Origin: an uncultured Candidatus Poseidoniales archaeon | GTDB lineage: Archaea; Thermoplasmatota; Poseidoniia; Poseidoniales; Poseidoniaceae | DNA: 64,000 nucleotides | NCBI GenBank assembly: GCA_905181715.1 | Contig: CAJIYT010000009.1 | Location: 1-64,000 of the forward strand | Reading direction: 5' to 3' | Part shown: positions 28,420 through 39,300 of the stretch, piece by piece | Layout of the letters: each line of letters begins with the position of its first letter | Numbering within the stretch: position 1 is the first letter of the stretch | Notes under the pieces: model-generated | Seen by the model: the letters and a program-made list of their open reading frames with translations, nothing else | Database searches by the model: none | Told to the model about the DNA's origin: nothing | Position numbers and translations under genes: made by a program

Positions 28420-29450
28420 GTTCTCACCTCTATACGGTGAAGGTCGATTTCCAAATCGATAAGTTCGCCAGCGTCGATAGTGAATCCATCAGCACCGCTT
28501 GCTCTTTGCCATGGTGAAATGCCGCGGTGTTGGTCTAAGGTTCCTGATGCCCTGTGAAGTGCATAATCGGTTAACCATCCCTCTTGGATTTGAGGTGTAA
28601 TTATCGAATCCAATGATGAGATATAGGTGATTCTAAGATTTAGTGCCTGGCCTGAAAATAATTCCAAAGGCCCGAGTGATATCAAATCAAAGGCGATTTG
28701 GTTTCCTTTGGATAATGATCCGTTGACCGTCACATCAACAAGACGAAGTGAGCCGCGCATTCTTCCGTCGTGTAATTCATCCAATTCCAAATCAGGACCT
28801 TGGGATATTATCCAACTCTCATCAGGGAACTTTTCTATCCGTGCATCGTTTATCAATGCGATTTCATGGTGGCCCTTTTGCATTAAAGTCACGACTTTAA
28901 CTCCCGAAATAGTGATCCCTACGTGACGATGAATCGGTTCACCCGAATCGTCATACACGGTAATCATTACAAATGAGTAAACATTTAGATTATGATTGAT
29001 AGTGATTAGATCACCTAAATCATCGAAGGTATAATTCTCGCTACCATCGGGGGTAATGATTTCAACCATGGAAGCGCTACCATTGTCCGTTTGTAGGGTA
29101 AAAGCGCTACCGTTAATCTCTTCGATTTCAGTTTTGTCATAGCCTACGAGGTCAGCAGAAATAGTCCATGATTCCGAATTCATAATCGGTATGACCTGAG
29201 TTGATACCACTGAAAGGGTTTGTCTGATGCCCACTCCTTCTGGAGCAACACCGACTACTGCAAATCTATCCTCCAGTCGGTCAGCGATTCCATTCGCACT
29301 TGCCCAATTGGTATTATCTTGAAATTCCTTGACATATGGCTGTAAAAATATCCACACTCCAGCCATGACTGAGACGATCATTGCCAATAGCATGACTACT
29401 CCAATCACCTCGCTGACCGCGAGGTCGTCTCGGTTCTGGCGGCCTCTCAC
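28416..29450 (-). CDS. archaeal type IV pilin-like protein
   Basis: A 344-residue protein with the clearest pilin N-terminus in the window: RQNRDDLAVSEVIGVVML followed by LAMIVSVMAGVWIFL. This fits the archaeal pilin family DUF1628 (consensus DDxAVSPVIGVILM). Prepilin peptidase cleavage would precede the DDLAVSE segment. The rest is a soluble beta-rich domain. It starts with GTG at 29448-29450 and has no clear SD. It is the first gene of an operon with the next two pilin-like genes, overlapping the second by four bases. It could be a main or minor subunit of a surface filament. Confidence 0.8.
   Translation of the reverse strand: MRGRQNRDDLAVSEVIGVVMLLAMIVSVMAGVWIFLQPYVKEFQDNTNWASANGIADRLEDRFAVVGVAPEGVGIRQTLSVVSTQVIPIMNSESWTISADLVGYDKTEIEEINGSAFTLQTDNGSASMVEIITPDGSENYTFDDLGDLITINHNLNVYSFVMITVYDDSGEPIHRHVGITISGVKVVTLMQKGHHEIALINDARIEKFPDESWIISQGPDLELDELHDGRMRGSLRLVDVTVNGSLSKGNQIAFDLISLGPLELFSGQALNLRITYISSLDSIITPQIQEGWLTDYALHRASGTLDQHRGISPWQRASGADGFTIDAGELIDLEIDLHRIEVRT
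28424..28430 (-). promoter_or_regulatory. Shine-Dalgarno site deciding a TTG start
   Basis: On the minus strand GAGGTGA lies four bases before the TTG at 28417-28419. It lies inside the end of the upstream gene and supports coupled translation of the 715-residue pilin-like protein. Confidence 0.6.
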
Positions 29451-29512
29451 AAAGGAGAGAGATTCCTCGCCGTTCTTATGTCTTCACCAAGATGAGCCCT
29501 TAGGGGCTCAAC

Positions 29513-30319
29513 CTAAAGGGTCAATCCACGTTGCGGAAGATATTCCAATTGAGACTGGCCAATATGGTGTGAAAAGTCAGGTCCATCTTGGGCAGAGATA
29601 GCTATGTCGCCGGTAAAAACCTCACCTATGTGGTGGAGAACTGTTGATTCTGCCATGTGGGGTTTGTTGTTTTTATCAGATAGATGAGTTAGCACTATCG
29701 ACCTTGTGGCATCTGTAACTATTTCCGCCAGAAATTCTCCTGATTGATCATTGGAAAGGTGACCTCCGCGGCCACTGATTCGCTCTTTTAGGGAGTAGGG
29801 GTATGGACCATTCCATAGGCGCGCAGTATCATAATTGGCCTCTAGTGAAATATGCTGGCATCCCCGGAGATGAGTCGATAATTCCTCTGTCCATGAGCCA
29901 AGGTCTGTGACCACAGCAGCACGTTCCCCGCGATGGCTCGCGATAAAGGCGACATTATCGGCGCCGTCATGCGGCACTGGGACAGGTAGGATCGCCAATT
30001 CAGATCCGAATTCTAGGGCCTCAAGAGATTCAAATAAGTTGACATTTTTCAATCCTAATTCATCGGCCGTTCTGGTGTTGCAGTATATCGGCAAATTCCA
30101 CTTTCTCTGTACTATTCCTGCGCCGCCACCATGGTCACCATGATGATGTGTGATTAGCACTGCTGTGATGTCATCTACCTTCAAGTCGATACGGCCAAGT
30201 CGTTTCTCTAATTGCCTGCCACTGAATCCCTGATCTATGAGTACACGTTGCTCTCCGCATTCAATCAGAGTAGAGTTCCCTCGGCTGCCAGTGCCGAGGT
30301 GAGTTATCGACATCGACAT
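29513..30319 (-). CDS. metallo-beta-lactamase-fold hydrolase (YycJ/PhnP-like)
   Basis: A 268-residue soluble protein. The metal-binding motif is H58-x-H60-x-D62-H63 in ITHHHGDHGGG. The N-terminus THLGTGSRGNSTLIE is typical of the YycJ/WalJ branch (COG1235). Further ligands are likely in VPHDGADN, VVTDLGSW and the C-terminal VLTHLSDKN. Members are zinc or manganese phosphodiesterases or nucleases; the substrate is not fixed by sequence. Two in-frame ATGs lie at 30319 and 30313. It is upstream of the pilin-like operon on the same strand with a 62-base gap, and divergent from the Ca-binding repeat gene. Confidence 0.88.
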   Translation of the reverse strand: MSMSITHLGTGSRGNSTLIECGEQRVLIDQGFSGRQLEKRLGRIDLKVDDITAVLITHHHGDHGGGAGIVQRKWNLPIYCNTRTADELGLKNVNLFESLEALEFGSELAILPVPVPHDGADNVAFIASHRGERAAVVTDLGSWTEELSTHLRGCQHISLEANYDTARLWNGPYPYSLKERISGRGGHLSNDQSGEFLAEIVTDATRSIVLTHLSDKNNKPHMAESTVLHHIGEVFTGDIAISAQDGPDFSHHIGQSQLEYLPQRGLTL

Positions 30320-30499
30320 GTATCATCGCCGTGCGCGCTAAGCCCTTGAATCAACCTCCTCTATTGCGCTATAATTCTCGATTATGGCGTAGTAATTAAC
30401 TATCCATTGCGAATAGTTGTCGGAACATCACTCCATCATTCTATTAAGCGGGCTGTTCATACCTCGAATAAGCAGGGCGGGCGTCTGCAGGGGATTGTA

Positions 30500-33400
30500 A
30501 TGAGGCGAAGTCAAACAACATTGTTAATGACACTTGGAGTTATTTCCAGTTTGTTATTCATGTCTCAGTTTCCGGCCATCTCATCTGTAGGTAATATTCA
30601 CCCTGACGAGACAACCGGTGAGAAGCCGCCAACAACTGATTCAGATGGCGACGGGATCCCAGATGTTCATGAAAATCTCTTCATTGATATGGCCTCCTGG
30701 GTCACTAGTTCAGGTCGCAATGTAAGCATCGAAGGTTTGGATGCAGACAATGCCTCGGATGCATTGGTAGATCGAGATTATGATGGCTTGAACTCGACCG
30801 AGGAATACTGTTGGCCTTATCCGGCTAATTGTACAGAGCCTGGATTCCCTCGTGGTTTGACTGGAATTACTGATCCCAATACAGGAGAGAGGATTTACCT
30901 TGATCCACGTTCCGCAGATACAGATGGTGATGGTTTACCAGATGGTTATGAGGCATGGATGTGCTCTGAATCGGGTTATCTAAATGAAGAGACTTATGTT
31001 TATGAATGCACTGAATGGAATCCTCTTAATGATTCGGACAAGTATTTGGATCTAGATGAAGATGGTTTTGATGTCGACCGCAATGGTATTCTCTCCGATG
31101 CTGAAAAGCTGACGGGCCCGGAAGAGTATTGGTATGGTGCTGATGAAAATTGGACTACTGAATTAGATGGCCTACGCTGTACTTATTCACCACCAGATGC
31201 AACAAATATCTTCCGATGGCCGTATCTTACAAATGGCATCAACAATGGTCTTGAGAATATATTAGCAGCCTGTACACAATCCGAAGAGTATTCTTTCGGG
31301 GGCGACCTCTGGTTGGGTACAGACCCTCTTGCTGAAGATTCAGACTGGTTTTACTGGGATGGTTTCAGTAAGAATAGCATCTATCCTTCAACCGGTGGCG
31401 ACAAAATCCCGGATGGGTGGGAGATTCACTTTGGCCTTGATCCTTTGAATAAATCAAATAATTTGGCCGATCCCGATGGCGATGGCTGGGATGCAAATAA
31501 GGATGGAATCATTTCATCGGATTTGGCGACCACTGAGGCAGCAATCGCATTCGGTGAGGCGATGTCCACCTTTGAAGAGTACAATGTCTTCCTTGACGAT
31601 GGGAATTCTGTCAAATCAGGTTTGAGGTCGGTTGGTCTTGAAGCGACCGAAGGTTCACTCACAGAATATCCTTTGAGTGATTCTTTCACTGAAAGTACAC
31701 CACCTGGCCTGTCATTAATCCATCATGATATCAAAGACTTCCATGCAGAAGGAAGTGCGGCATGGGTTGGCACAAGATTGGGAATTACCTATTTCGATTC
31801 CGATGATAATCAATCTAGTAATTATCGACTGCCTCAGGGGCATGATCTAAATGACATGGTCATGATTGGTTCTGATAATCAACGTAGTTTGGTAATGGCG
31901 ACACAAGGAGGACTTTGGGTAGCAGAGGTAGATTCAGATGGTACTTTGGTGACAAGTTCTGAATGGGGTTTCGTCGAGGGTAACTTCACAGCAGTTGCTC
32001 GCCTGATCAGAGATGGTAGTAATGAGCACGTAGTAGTCTTTGGCAATTCAGGCGAAGGGCATGTCGTTGAAATAAGTGGCATTTCAGCCATTACAAATAT
32101 CTGGGATATTGGTAGTGGTATTACTCAAGCATTATCGGATGCGGGGGCTATTGTGACCTCAGCTGTTCATGTGGATGTGTCATCTGGTCCACTTACTCTC
32201 TATGTAGGAACCGATGTGGGATTGATGCATGTTCAAACCGCTAGTGCTAGGGATAGTGATGCACCGACTTGGGACTTTTTCCTTTCATTGGATGATGTGA
32301 ACACTACCAATGATTATGCAAATCTACGAGTAATTAGTGGCGGTGGTTCAGATAATCCAGCAACCGTCCGTCAGATTGTGTCAGATGGCCCGAGTGGGGG
32401 TGCAGACCAAGTACTCTGGATTGCACTTAGATCAGGATTACACAAACTCGATCTGATAACAGGATCATTGACTCATAGTGGATTACTTGAACACCCAGGA
32501 ATAGATGGAGAGTCAATTCCGGCAACCAATGATATTTATTCGATTTATCCTACTGCTAATGAATTACTAATAGGATCTGATTGGGGTCTTTGGTCTATCG
32601 CTGGAAATTATGCTTCGGTCTATGGGCTTTCAAATCAAGAATGGGTACCTGGGCAAATAGCAGGTATGACAGTCGTAGAAAAACAAGGCATTCCAACAAT
32701 TCTTGCGGGTATAGCTCCGGGGAGATTCTCAAACCTTGCCTTGATGGACCCCGGTTCACCCGATTCCGATTCCGATGGTATTCCCGATGGTTGGGAAGCG
32801 CTCTACGGCCTTGACCCTACCGATCCATATGATGCTGCTTTGGATAATGATGGCGACGGTATCAATCTAGATGATGATCCAGTTCTCGAAAGGCTCTACA
32901 CCAATCTCGATGAATTCCGCTACGTGGCAACAACACCGGGTGGATACAATACCACCGATCCTCGATTGGTTGATACTGATGGTGATGGAGTGAATGACGG
33001 TGCAGAATTCTTCGGGCAGTTCCTCGAGGCATCGGTCCTCTGGTGCCACTATGATTTCGCTATGGTTCACGTGTGTGATGACGCTGCTGGAAAAGCTGCC
33101 AATGAAACCTATCTCTTGAAAGATGGAATCGACCAAGCAACAGATCCTACTAACTCTGATACTGATGGTGATGGTATGCCTGACGGCTGGGAAATAGAGA
33201 ACCGACGTTGGATAGGTGATACTTTCGATGGCGGCAACAGCTGGACACTAGATCCTTTCAATGCTAATGACAAGTTTGAGGATGCAGACCAAGATGGTCT
33301 GACGAACTTCTGTGAGTATCAATGGACATCGATTAGGGAAGCCGCTATTTCTGGCACTTATGCTTTATCGCATGGCGAACAAGGGCTGGAGGCCCAAAAT

Positions 33401-36271
33401 TGGTCGGAAGGCGATCCTAATGATGTTGATTCCGATGGTGATAGTTTGCCAGATGGGTGGGAGTCTGGTGGAGAATGTGCTTGGTTGCCAGATCGTGCAG
33501 GAATAAATCCTCTCAATTCAACAGATCTCTTGTCAAACCCTGATGGTGATGGCTTTGACATCGATGGTGATGGTGTGCTTTCATTGAATGAGTCGTATGT
33601 CAATTGGCTTGAATTCAATATTCGCAACGATATGTATTACGATGGAGTAGCACTTTCGGGATTGGATTTGCCTGAGGGTCTAGAGACAAACTTATTTGAT
33701 AATATTCGCTTATCTGGAGACCCCGGTGCATATCTATTCGTCGATAAATCCGGGCCTAGTGTCACTGCTTTGCAAGGAGAGGTGGAATTAGGTGCATCCG
33801 ACCCTTTGAGTGCAGATACCGATAGTGATGGTATGCCTGATGGTTGGGAGATATGGAATTCAAGATGGGATGTCTTAGCCGACAATTGGACCCTAAATCC
33901 AATCGATATTGTTGATAGATGGGGCGACTCGGATAAGGATGGAATGGTTAATTGGGAGGAATACAATTGCATAGATCCCACTCTTTCTGAAACCAATGCC
34001 AATCGTACAACCCCGCGCTGGTACGTCGCACAATTACCAATGGGTCCTAGCATACAACAATGGGCAGGAATACTGACCACTGACTCTTTTGGTTCTAAGG
34101 GTAATGCCACAATCTTAGCTACTACGGGGCAAACCTGTGATCCTAACAATGAAGACACCGACGGTGATGGTGTTCTTGATGGAGTGGAATTAGTTTTCAC
34201 ACAATGGGATACAGTCGCAGAGATTTGGACCCTTAACCCATTGGTGCCAGGAGATGGTTCCTTTGATGCAGACAATGATGGCCTGACCGATTCACAGGAG
34301 TTTAGCTTAACTAATTCATATCCTGAAAATGGCGATTTCCACCCTGGTGGTACACCTTTATTCCATGATGTTATCTCATCACCAGACATCATGGACAAAG
34401 CGAGAGTGTTTGACATAATAGATAGCAAAGGCTATCGCGCATATCGTTGGAATTCCGATTACGCCAGTTGGATTAATGACAATGAGGAAAGTATCTTGAT
34501 GACTTTCTTGAAAGGAATCACCGATCCCACGGTTGATGATTCAGATGATGATGGAATGTCAGATGGTTTTGAATATTGGTTTACCACTTGGAAAAACGCT
34601 GAAAATAGATGGTCGATGAATCCACTTTACAATGACTCTTTGACGCCGTATGATTCAGACTCCGACTCATGGGATTGCAATGGTGACGGAGTGATAGATG
34701 AGGATGAAACCTATACCGATTTACGTGAATATGAGTCGCGGATATATGGTAAAAAGTCTCAACGTAGTTCTGTGCCAAACGGTCTGGGATTGATCAGCTT
34801 TGCCAATGACACTTATTCAGCATACGCAGAAGAACAAGGGATTTCATTAGTCGCAGCTCAGGGGCAGTTATATTCTAGTTTCAAATCTCTGCACGCCGGT
34901 TCTTCCGCCAAGATAGATGCCATCGATAGCAACATAGCAGGTACCTTCAATCGAACTTTGATGGGTATCACCGATCCTACTCATGCTGATTCAGATTCAG
35001 ATGGAATACCTGATGGCTGGGAATATTGTTACGCAATTTATGGTATGCCGGATGTCACTACCGAAAATCATTGGTCGGCAAATCCTCTGAATCCATTTGA
35101 TGTACATTATGACGGCGATCACGATGGCTGGTATGACAGAAGCATTGTTGATACACCTGCTGTACAGCGAGTGTGGTCTGACGATACAGGTATTTATTCT
35201 GTTAGTGTAATGACAATAGCCGCCGGTTCCACTGATTTACCATTCACTAATGTAATGGAATATCTCAACACCACACGTCCAGATACAAATGATAGCGATA
35301 ATGACTCATCGATTTATCGTCCCGGATTAGATATTTCGGGTGCAGTCATTTCCTATGACCGCGATTGGTCTTTAAGTGACGGTCAGGAGATTTTCAAATT
35401 CGGAAGCAATCCTCGGACTAATGACTCCGACCGCGATTTCTTACCTGATTGGTACGAATATTATCATGGTTGGAATGAGGATAGTGATAATTTCACAACG
35501 ACCCTTGATATCAAAGTCAATTGGATTGATGTGAGTAGTGCAACAGGAGCGAGTTGTATATTTGGTACAGTTGCTTGTTTGCCCCTCGCACATGCAGGTC
35601 CAGGGATACTACCTAGACCTACAACTAGTATGACAGAGTTCACAATGGATCCGGCCGAAGCGGCCGATGCCAATTATGATCCAGACCATGATGGAAGTTA
35701 TGATTGTAGTGTTGCCGATTGCGAATATACACCCAACAGTAATTTCATGGAGTTTTTCGGAATTACTAATACTAATCTCAATTCAAATGCAAAGGTGATT
35801 GATGCAAACCTAGAGTGGAATGATGAACCTGTGACTGAATGGTGGCAATTCCGAGGGCATTTGCTACGCTTGGGTGAGGTTGATGAATCAACAAGTAATT
35901 ATTTCAAGATGGCAAGACTAGATTCAAGTGACAACTTATTCGCTTATGTGATAAACGACAATGATGCTGAATACCTTGTTGTCAATCTTTCAAATAATGA
36001 CCCAATTCCTGTGGTTGCAGGCAATTGGACCTCTGAATGGGAGAAGTACTTACCAGGTATTCCGGCTGAATCAAATCCGATATTAAGCCAGGGTGAACGA
36101 CCGCATGGTTGGTATATTCTCGATATTGATGATGATGGTGTGGCCGATGGCAGTAGCCCTAAAAACTGGGATACCGATGGCGATTGGATTGTCGATTGGT
36201 TCGAAGTAAACGAAGATGAAAAGACCTCCGAGAGAGGAGAGAACTCACCAATACGTTATGATCGAGTTTAG
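30500..36271 (+). CDS. giant secreted Ca-binding repeat protein (TSP3-like)
   Basis: A 1923-residue exported protein from the ATG at 30500 (AGGGGATT upstream); the frame is open further to a TTG at 30407. Signal peptide about 1-28 (LLMTLGVISSLLFMSQF). At least a dozen acidic loops of the form DTDGDGMPDGWE occur along the chain, often followed by a conserved block RW...WTLNP...D.D.DGLTN..EY, as in thrombospondin type 3 or dockerin-like calcium repeats. Residues about 400-740 lack these and look like a beta-propeller (SAAWVGTRLGITYFD, GLWVAEVDSDGTL). There is no C-terminal membrane helix, so it is secreted or held by a partner. It is first in a four-gene operon. A Ca-stiffened adhesin or S-layer-like role is inferred. 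Confidence 0.85.
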   Translation: MRRSQTTLLMTLGVISSLLFMSQFPAISSVGNIHPDETTGEKPPTTDSDGDGIPDVHENLFIDMASWVTSSGRNVSIEGLDADNASDALVDRDYDGLNSTEEYCWPYPANCTEPGFPRGLTGITDPNTGERIYLDPRSADTDGDGLPDGYEAWMCSESGYLNEETYVYECTEWNPLNDSDKYLDLDEDGFDVDRNGILSDAEKLTGPEEYWYGADENWTTELDGLRCTYSPPDATNIFRWPYLTNGINNGLENILAACTQSEEYSFGGDLWLGTDPLAEDSDWFYWDGFSKNSIYPSTGGDKIPDGWEIHFGLDPLNKSNNLADPDGDGWDANKDGIISSDLATTEAAIAFGEAMSTFEEYNVFLDDGNSVKSGLRSVGLEATEGSLTEYPLSDSFTESTPPGLSLIHHDIKDFHAEGSAAWVGTRLGITYFDSDDNQSSNYRLPQGHDLNDMVMIGSDNQRSLVMATQGGLWVAEVDSDGTLVTSSEWGFVEGNFTAVARLIRDGSNEHVVVFGNSGEGHVVEISGISAITNIWDIGSGITQALSDAGAIVTSAVHVDVSSGPLTLYVGTDVGLMHVQTASARDSDAPTWDFFLSLDDVNTTNDYANLRVISGGGSDNPATVRQIVSDGPSGGADQVLWIALRSGLHKLDLITGSLTHSGLLEHPGIDGESIPATNDIYSIYPTANELLIGSDWGLWSIAGNYASVYGLSNQEWVPGQIAGMTVVEKQGIPTILAGIAPGRFSNLALMDPGSPDSDSDGIPDGWEALYGLDPTDPYDAALDNDGDGINLDDDPVLERLYTNLDEFRYVATTPGGYNTTDPRLVDTDGDGVNDGAEFFGQFLEASVLWCHYDFAMVHVCDDAAGKAANETYLLKDGIDQATDPTNSDTDGDGMPDGWEIENRRWIGDTFDGGNSWTLDPFNANDKFEDADQDGLTNFCEYQWTSIREAAISGTYALSHGEQGLEAQNWSEGDPNDVDSDGDSLPDGWESGGECAWLPDRAGINPLNSTDLLSNPDGDGFDIDGDGVLSLNESYVNWLEFNIRNDMYYDGVALSGLDLPEGLETNLFDNIRLSGDPGAYLFVDKSGPSVTALQGEVELGASDPLSADTDSDGMPDGWEIWNSRWDVLADNWTLNPIDIVDRWGDSDKDGMVNWEEYNCIDPTLSETNANRTTPRWYVAQLPMGPSIQQWAGILTTDSFGSKGNATILATTGQTCDPNNEDTDGDGVLDGVELVFTQWDTVAEIWTLNPLVPGDGSFDADNDGLTDSQEFSLTNSYPENGDFHPGGTPLFHDVISSPDIMDKARVFDIIDSKGYRAYRWNSDYASWINDNEESILMTFLKGITDPTVDDSDDDGMSDGFEYWFTTWKNAENRWSMNPLYNDSLTPYDSDSDSWDCNGDGVIDEDETYTDLREYESRIYGKKSQRSSVPNGLGLISFANDTYSAYAEEQGISLVAAQGQLYSSFKSLHAGSSAKIDAIDSNIAGTFNRTLMGITDPTHADSDSDGIPDGWEYCYAIYGMPDVTTENHWSANPLNPFDVHYDGDHDGWYDRSIVDTPAVQRVWSDDTGIYSVSVMTIAAGSTDLPFTNVMEYLNTTRPDTNDSDNDSSIYRPGLDISGAVISYDRDWSLSDGQEIFKFGSNPRTNDSDRDFLPDWYEYYHGWNEDSDNFTTTLDIKVNWIDVSSATGASCIFGTVACLPLAHAGPGILPRPTTSMTEFTMDPAEAADANYDPDHDGSYDCSVADCEYTPNSNFMEFFGITNTNLNSNAKVIDANLEWNDEPVTEWWQFRGHLLRLGEVDESTSNYFKMARLDSSDNLFAYVINDNDAEYLVVNLSNNDPIPVVAGNWTSEWEKYLPGIPAESNPILSQGERPHGWYILDIDDDGVADGSSPKNWDTDGDWIVDWFEVNEDEKTSERGENSPIRYDRV

Positions 36272-36355
36272 AGAATCACTCTTTTGTCTAATCTATTACT
36301 TCACCAATGCGGTGAGTTGAAGTCCTTTGTCGCTTTCAGTGGTAATGGTGGAACA

Positions 36356-39300
36356 GTGGTTAGTGCAACGAGTTTCCGCCTGCAATTGATGATCGTACTG
36401 CTTCTTCTTGCACCAGCAGCACCACTTTTCCAACAAATAAGTATGGATGTTGAGGCGGCTGGTCCCTCTCGTCATCTGTATTCCTTCTCAGGAGGCGAGG
36501 TCGAGAAAATCGCTACATATCAAGGCGGAAGTCCCGATACATCAGTCGTGGTTGATTTGCCGAATGGTGCTAAGGTTACCGATGTGGAAATGACATTAGC
36601 AGGAGTTAGTGCCACTGGCTGGTCCCAAGTAACCGTTGATGATAGGGCTGGTTGGTCTGCAGGTGAATCTGGTGCGGTCGATGACCGATCTGATGAATTG
36701 TCATTAGCGATGAGCCAAGTACAACAGAACTTAATACCGTATGCTATCGATACTAATTCCTTGTCTGCAAGCAGTTCTTGGTATGACAATGGCAGCTATG
36801 CAATACGTCAGCCGCACACCTCAAATTCCACAGAGAACAGGTTTAGTAATCAGGTTCAGTTGTCTAGTACTTCATTTTCTAGTCGTAGTCAAGGCGCAGT
36901 TCTGAAAAACCATGATTGGTTATTTCTTTCCAAATGGTCCGGGACTAATTTCAATAATGTAGTGCAAAGGTTACATCCTAATAATGCCACTTTAGATACG
37001 GTTATTCATTTGGAACAAGCATCATGCACTTTGCCACCTGACCCTACTTTTGACAAAGCCTACGGCTTTAGGGATTGGACTATCACTGATGACGAAAGGA
37101 TGTTTGGTATTTTCACCACTTATCGTTATTTCTATAATAACCAAGTCAGTGAACAATATCATAGAGTTCTAGAATTCGATATTAGGAATGACGATGTTTG
37201 GACTTGTTTAAATTCATATGATGTCTCACCTCAGTATGGTGATTATTCTGCTATTTCTTATGATAAATCGCGTGATTTAGTTTGGATAGTACACAATAGT
37301 CAGCGTAGAATCGTATCCTATGACTTCGATTCAGGAAATTTTGTTCGTGGCGAATATATGTACAATTTCCAATCTAGTTCATCTACAGCAGAATGTGGTA
37401 CTAGCAGTAGTTTAGTTCGTGGTTTAGTCGCTAATAATGATCTGTTTTACATGCGTTGTATGAAGGACGAATATTATCAGAATCGTGATCAATTGAAGAC
37501 TTGGGCTATTTCAGGAACTACTAACCTAATACCCCAGCCTGATGAAAAAATAATCTATTCGATGGGCAATGGTCTGACCTTTGACGGCAAGCGCCTCATC
37601 ACAGTTGATTGCGGATGGTCAACAAGTTCTAGTTCTCTTTTCTATCGCGAATTCGGTACTGGTTTGGAATACTTCACTGTACCTGCTCCTGGGACTACCA
37701 CTTGGTTCGGTGAAACGATTGAAACCGATAGTGACGTTCTGTCAATCAATATGAAAAATTATTGGTCTGCAGTTAGTCAAGGAGATCGTGTTGACCATTG
37801 GGTTAGCGCTGATAATGGTACTCATTGGCAGCAGGTTATCGCCAATGAGACAATGCATCTTAATCATCCCGGGCGTGAATTGGTTTGGAAGGTTCAACTC
37901 ATTGGTTCAACTGCGGTGTCATGGTGGATAAACCTTGAATATTCTACCTCCTATAGTTTGACAGGTACTTGGTTGTCAGAAGTCTTACAGGTAGGGACAT
38001 CGGTTGGGAAAGTCAAACCGGTTTGGCATTCAAGTGAGCCAGCAGGAACAGAGATCGAACTTAAAGTGACTAATGACCAAGGCAATACTTGGTACGATGC
38101 GTCAAATGATGTTGAATTGAGTTTTCCAGGTAATACTGCAAGTTCTACAATTCAATATTCTGCATCTCTTAGTTCAAATAATAACACGGTTACTCCATTC
38201 CTAACTCGGATTATCTTCTGGTATGAGGAAGGCTACCCTGACCGTCCTGAACTTGACATCGGGGATGATGGTGATTGGAATTGGCGTTCACTATTATTCT
38301 TAAATGAATCAAGTGTGGTAGCATCAGATTCTTCTATTGTTGGCGATGAGGTTGTTCTTCAGCCCGATTTAGTTGATGAGTTTAATCAGCATATCGATCG
38401 TAATGGTGTAGGTACTAGCCCAGTAGTGATTGCAGTGAAGGCATCCTCACCAGGGAGAGTTAGTATCAGTAATCTCGATATTACTTACAAGATGCAAACT
38501 CGTGCTCTGGATGTTAGTATCGATGGCGGATTATTGGTGCCAGACGGAGTTTGGCGAAACATGGTGACAAGAGTCTCACTTGGCGATGATGCCGAAGAGA
38601 TAACAGAAGTCAGTGTTGGACTTGAGAATCCACTTGGCAAAGACACTTCATATCGTTGGGCTATTGGCGACAGTTGTTCAATGGTTGACCCAAGTGTTAA
38701 TGTGATAACTTATGATTTGGGTAATTGTACTTCTTCGATTGGTAGCGGAGGTGTAGTCACTCTTTCAGTACCAATATTGCTAAATTGGTCGTGGGATGAT
38801 CAAACCTCGCTCGAGGCTATTATCTCACTGAGTGATGATAGCGGACAACAGGTAGTGGATTGGACCACTATTGACTTGAATCTTAGAATCGAGAACGACA
38901 TTGAGTTATCAGCAATGCAAGTATTCGAGGATAATGGTAGAGCACTGACCAATCATAATTGGGTACGTGGTGGAACCGGTATATACATTACTGGACAGTT
39001 GAATTTTGAAGGCTCAGCATATTTCCCTTTACCTGGCGAGTTTGATTTGGTGGTAATGGGCCAGAATGTAACTCTAGATGGCGATCCGATTGGTGATGAG
39101 ATTGAATTATTCCGTGTTGGTAACCCAGCTTTCGGAGGTTATAATCTCAGTTTCACTAGCCCAGTAGAGTCTACTGCTGGTGGAATGGTGATGGCGGTCA
39201 CTATCGATAATATATCATCTCTATCGCAACACTCCAATCCTGGATACAATACGATTCTACTGATATTTGATGGCAATTCTCCTTTGGTCTTATCGGCTGA

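Noticed and set aside
33637..34428. 263-codon open frame on the minus strand
   Set aside because: It lies wholly inside the Ca-repeat gene; its serine- and proline-rich translation is the complement of the repeated GAT/GGT codons of the acidic loops.
30500..36271. possible tandem DNA repeat or CRISPR-like array
   Set aside because: The repeated GAT-rich motifs are protein-level Ca-binding loops with variable spacing and diverged codons, not fixed DNA repeats with spacers.
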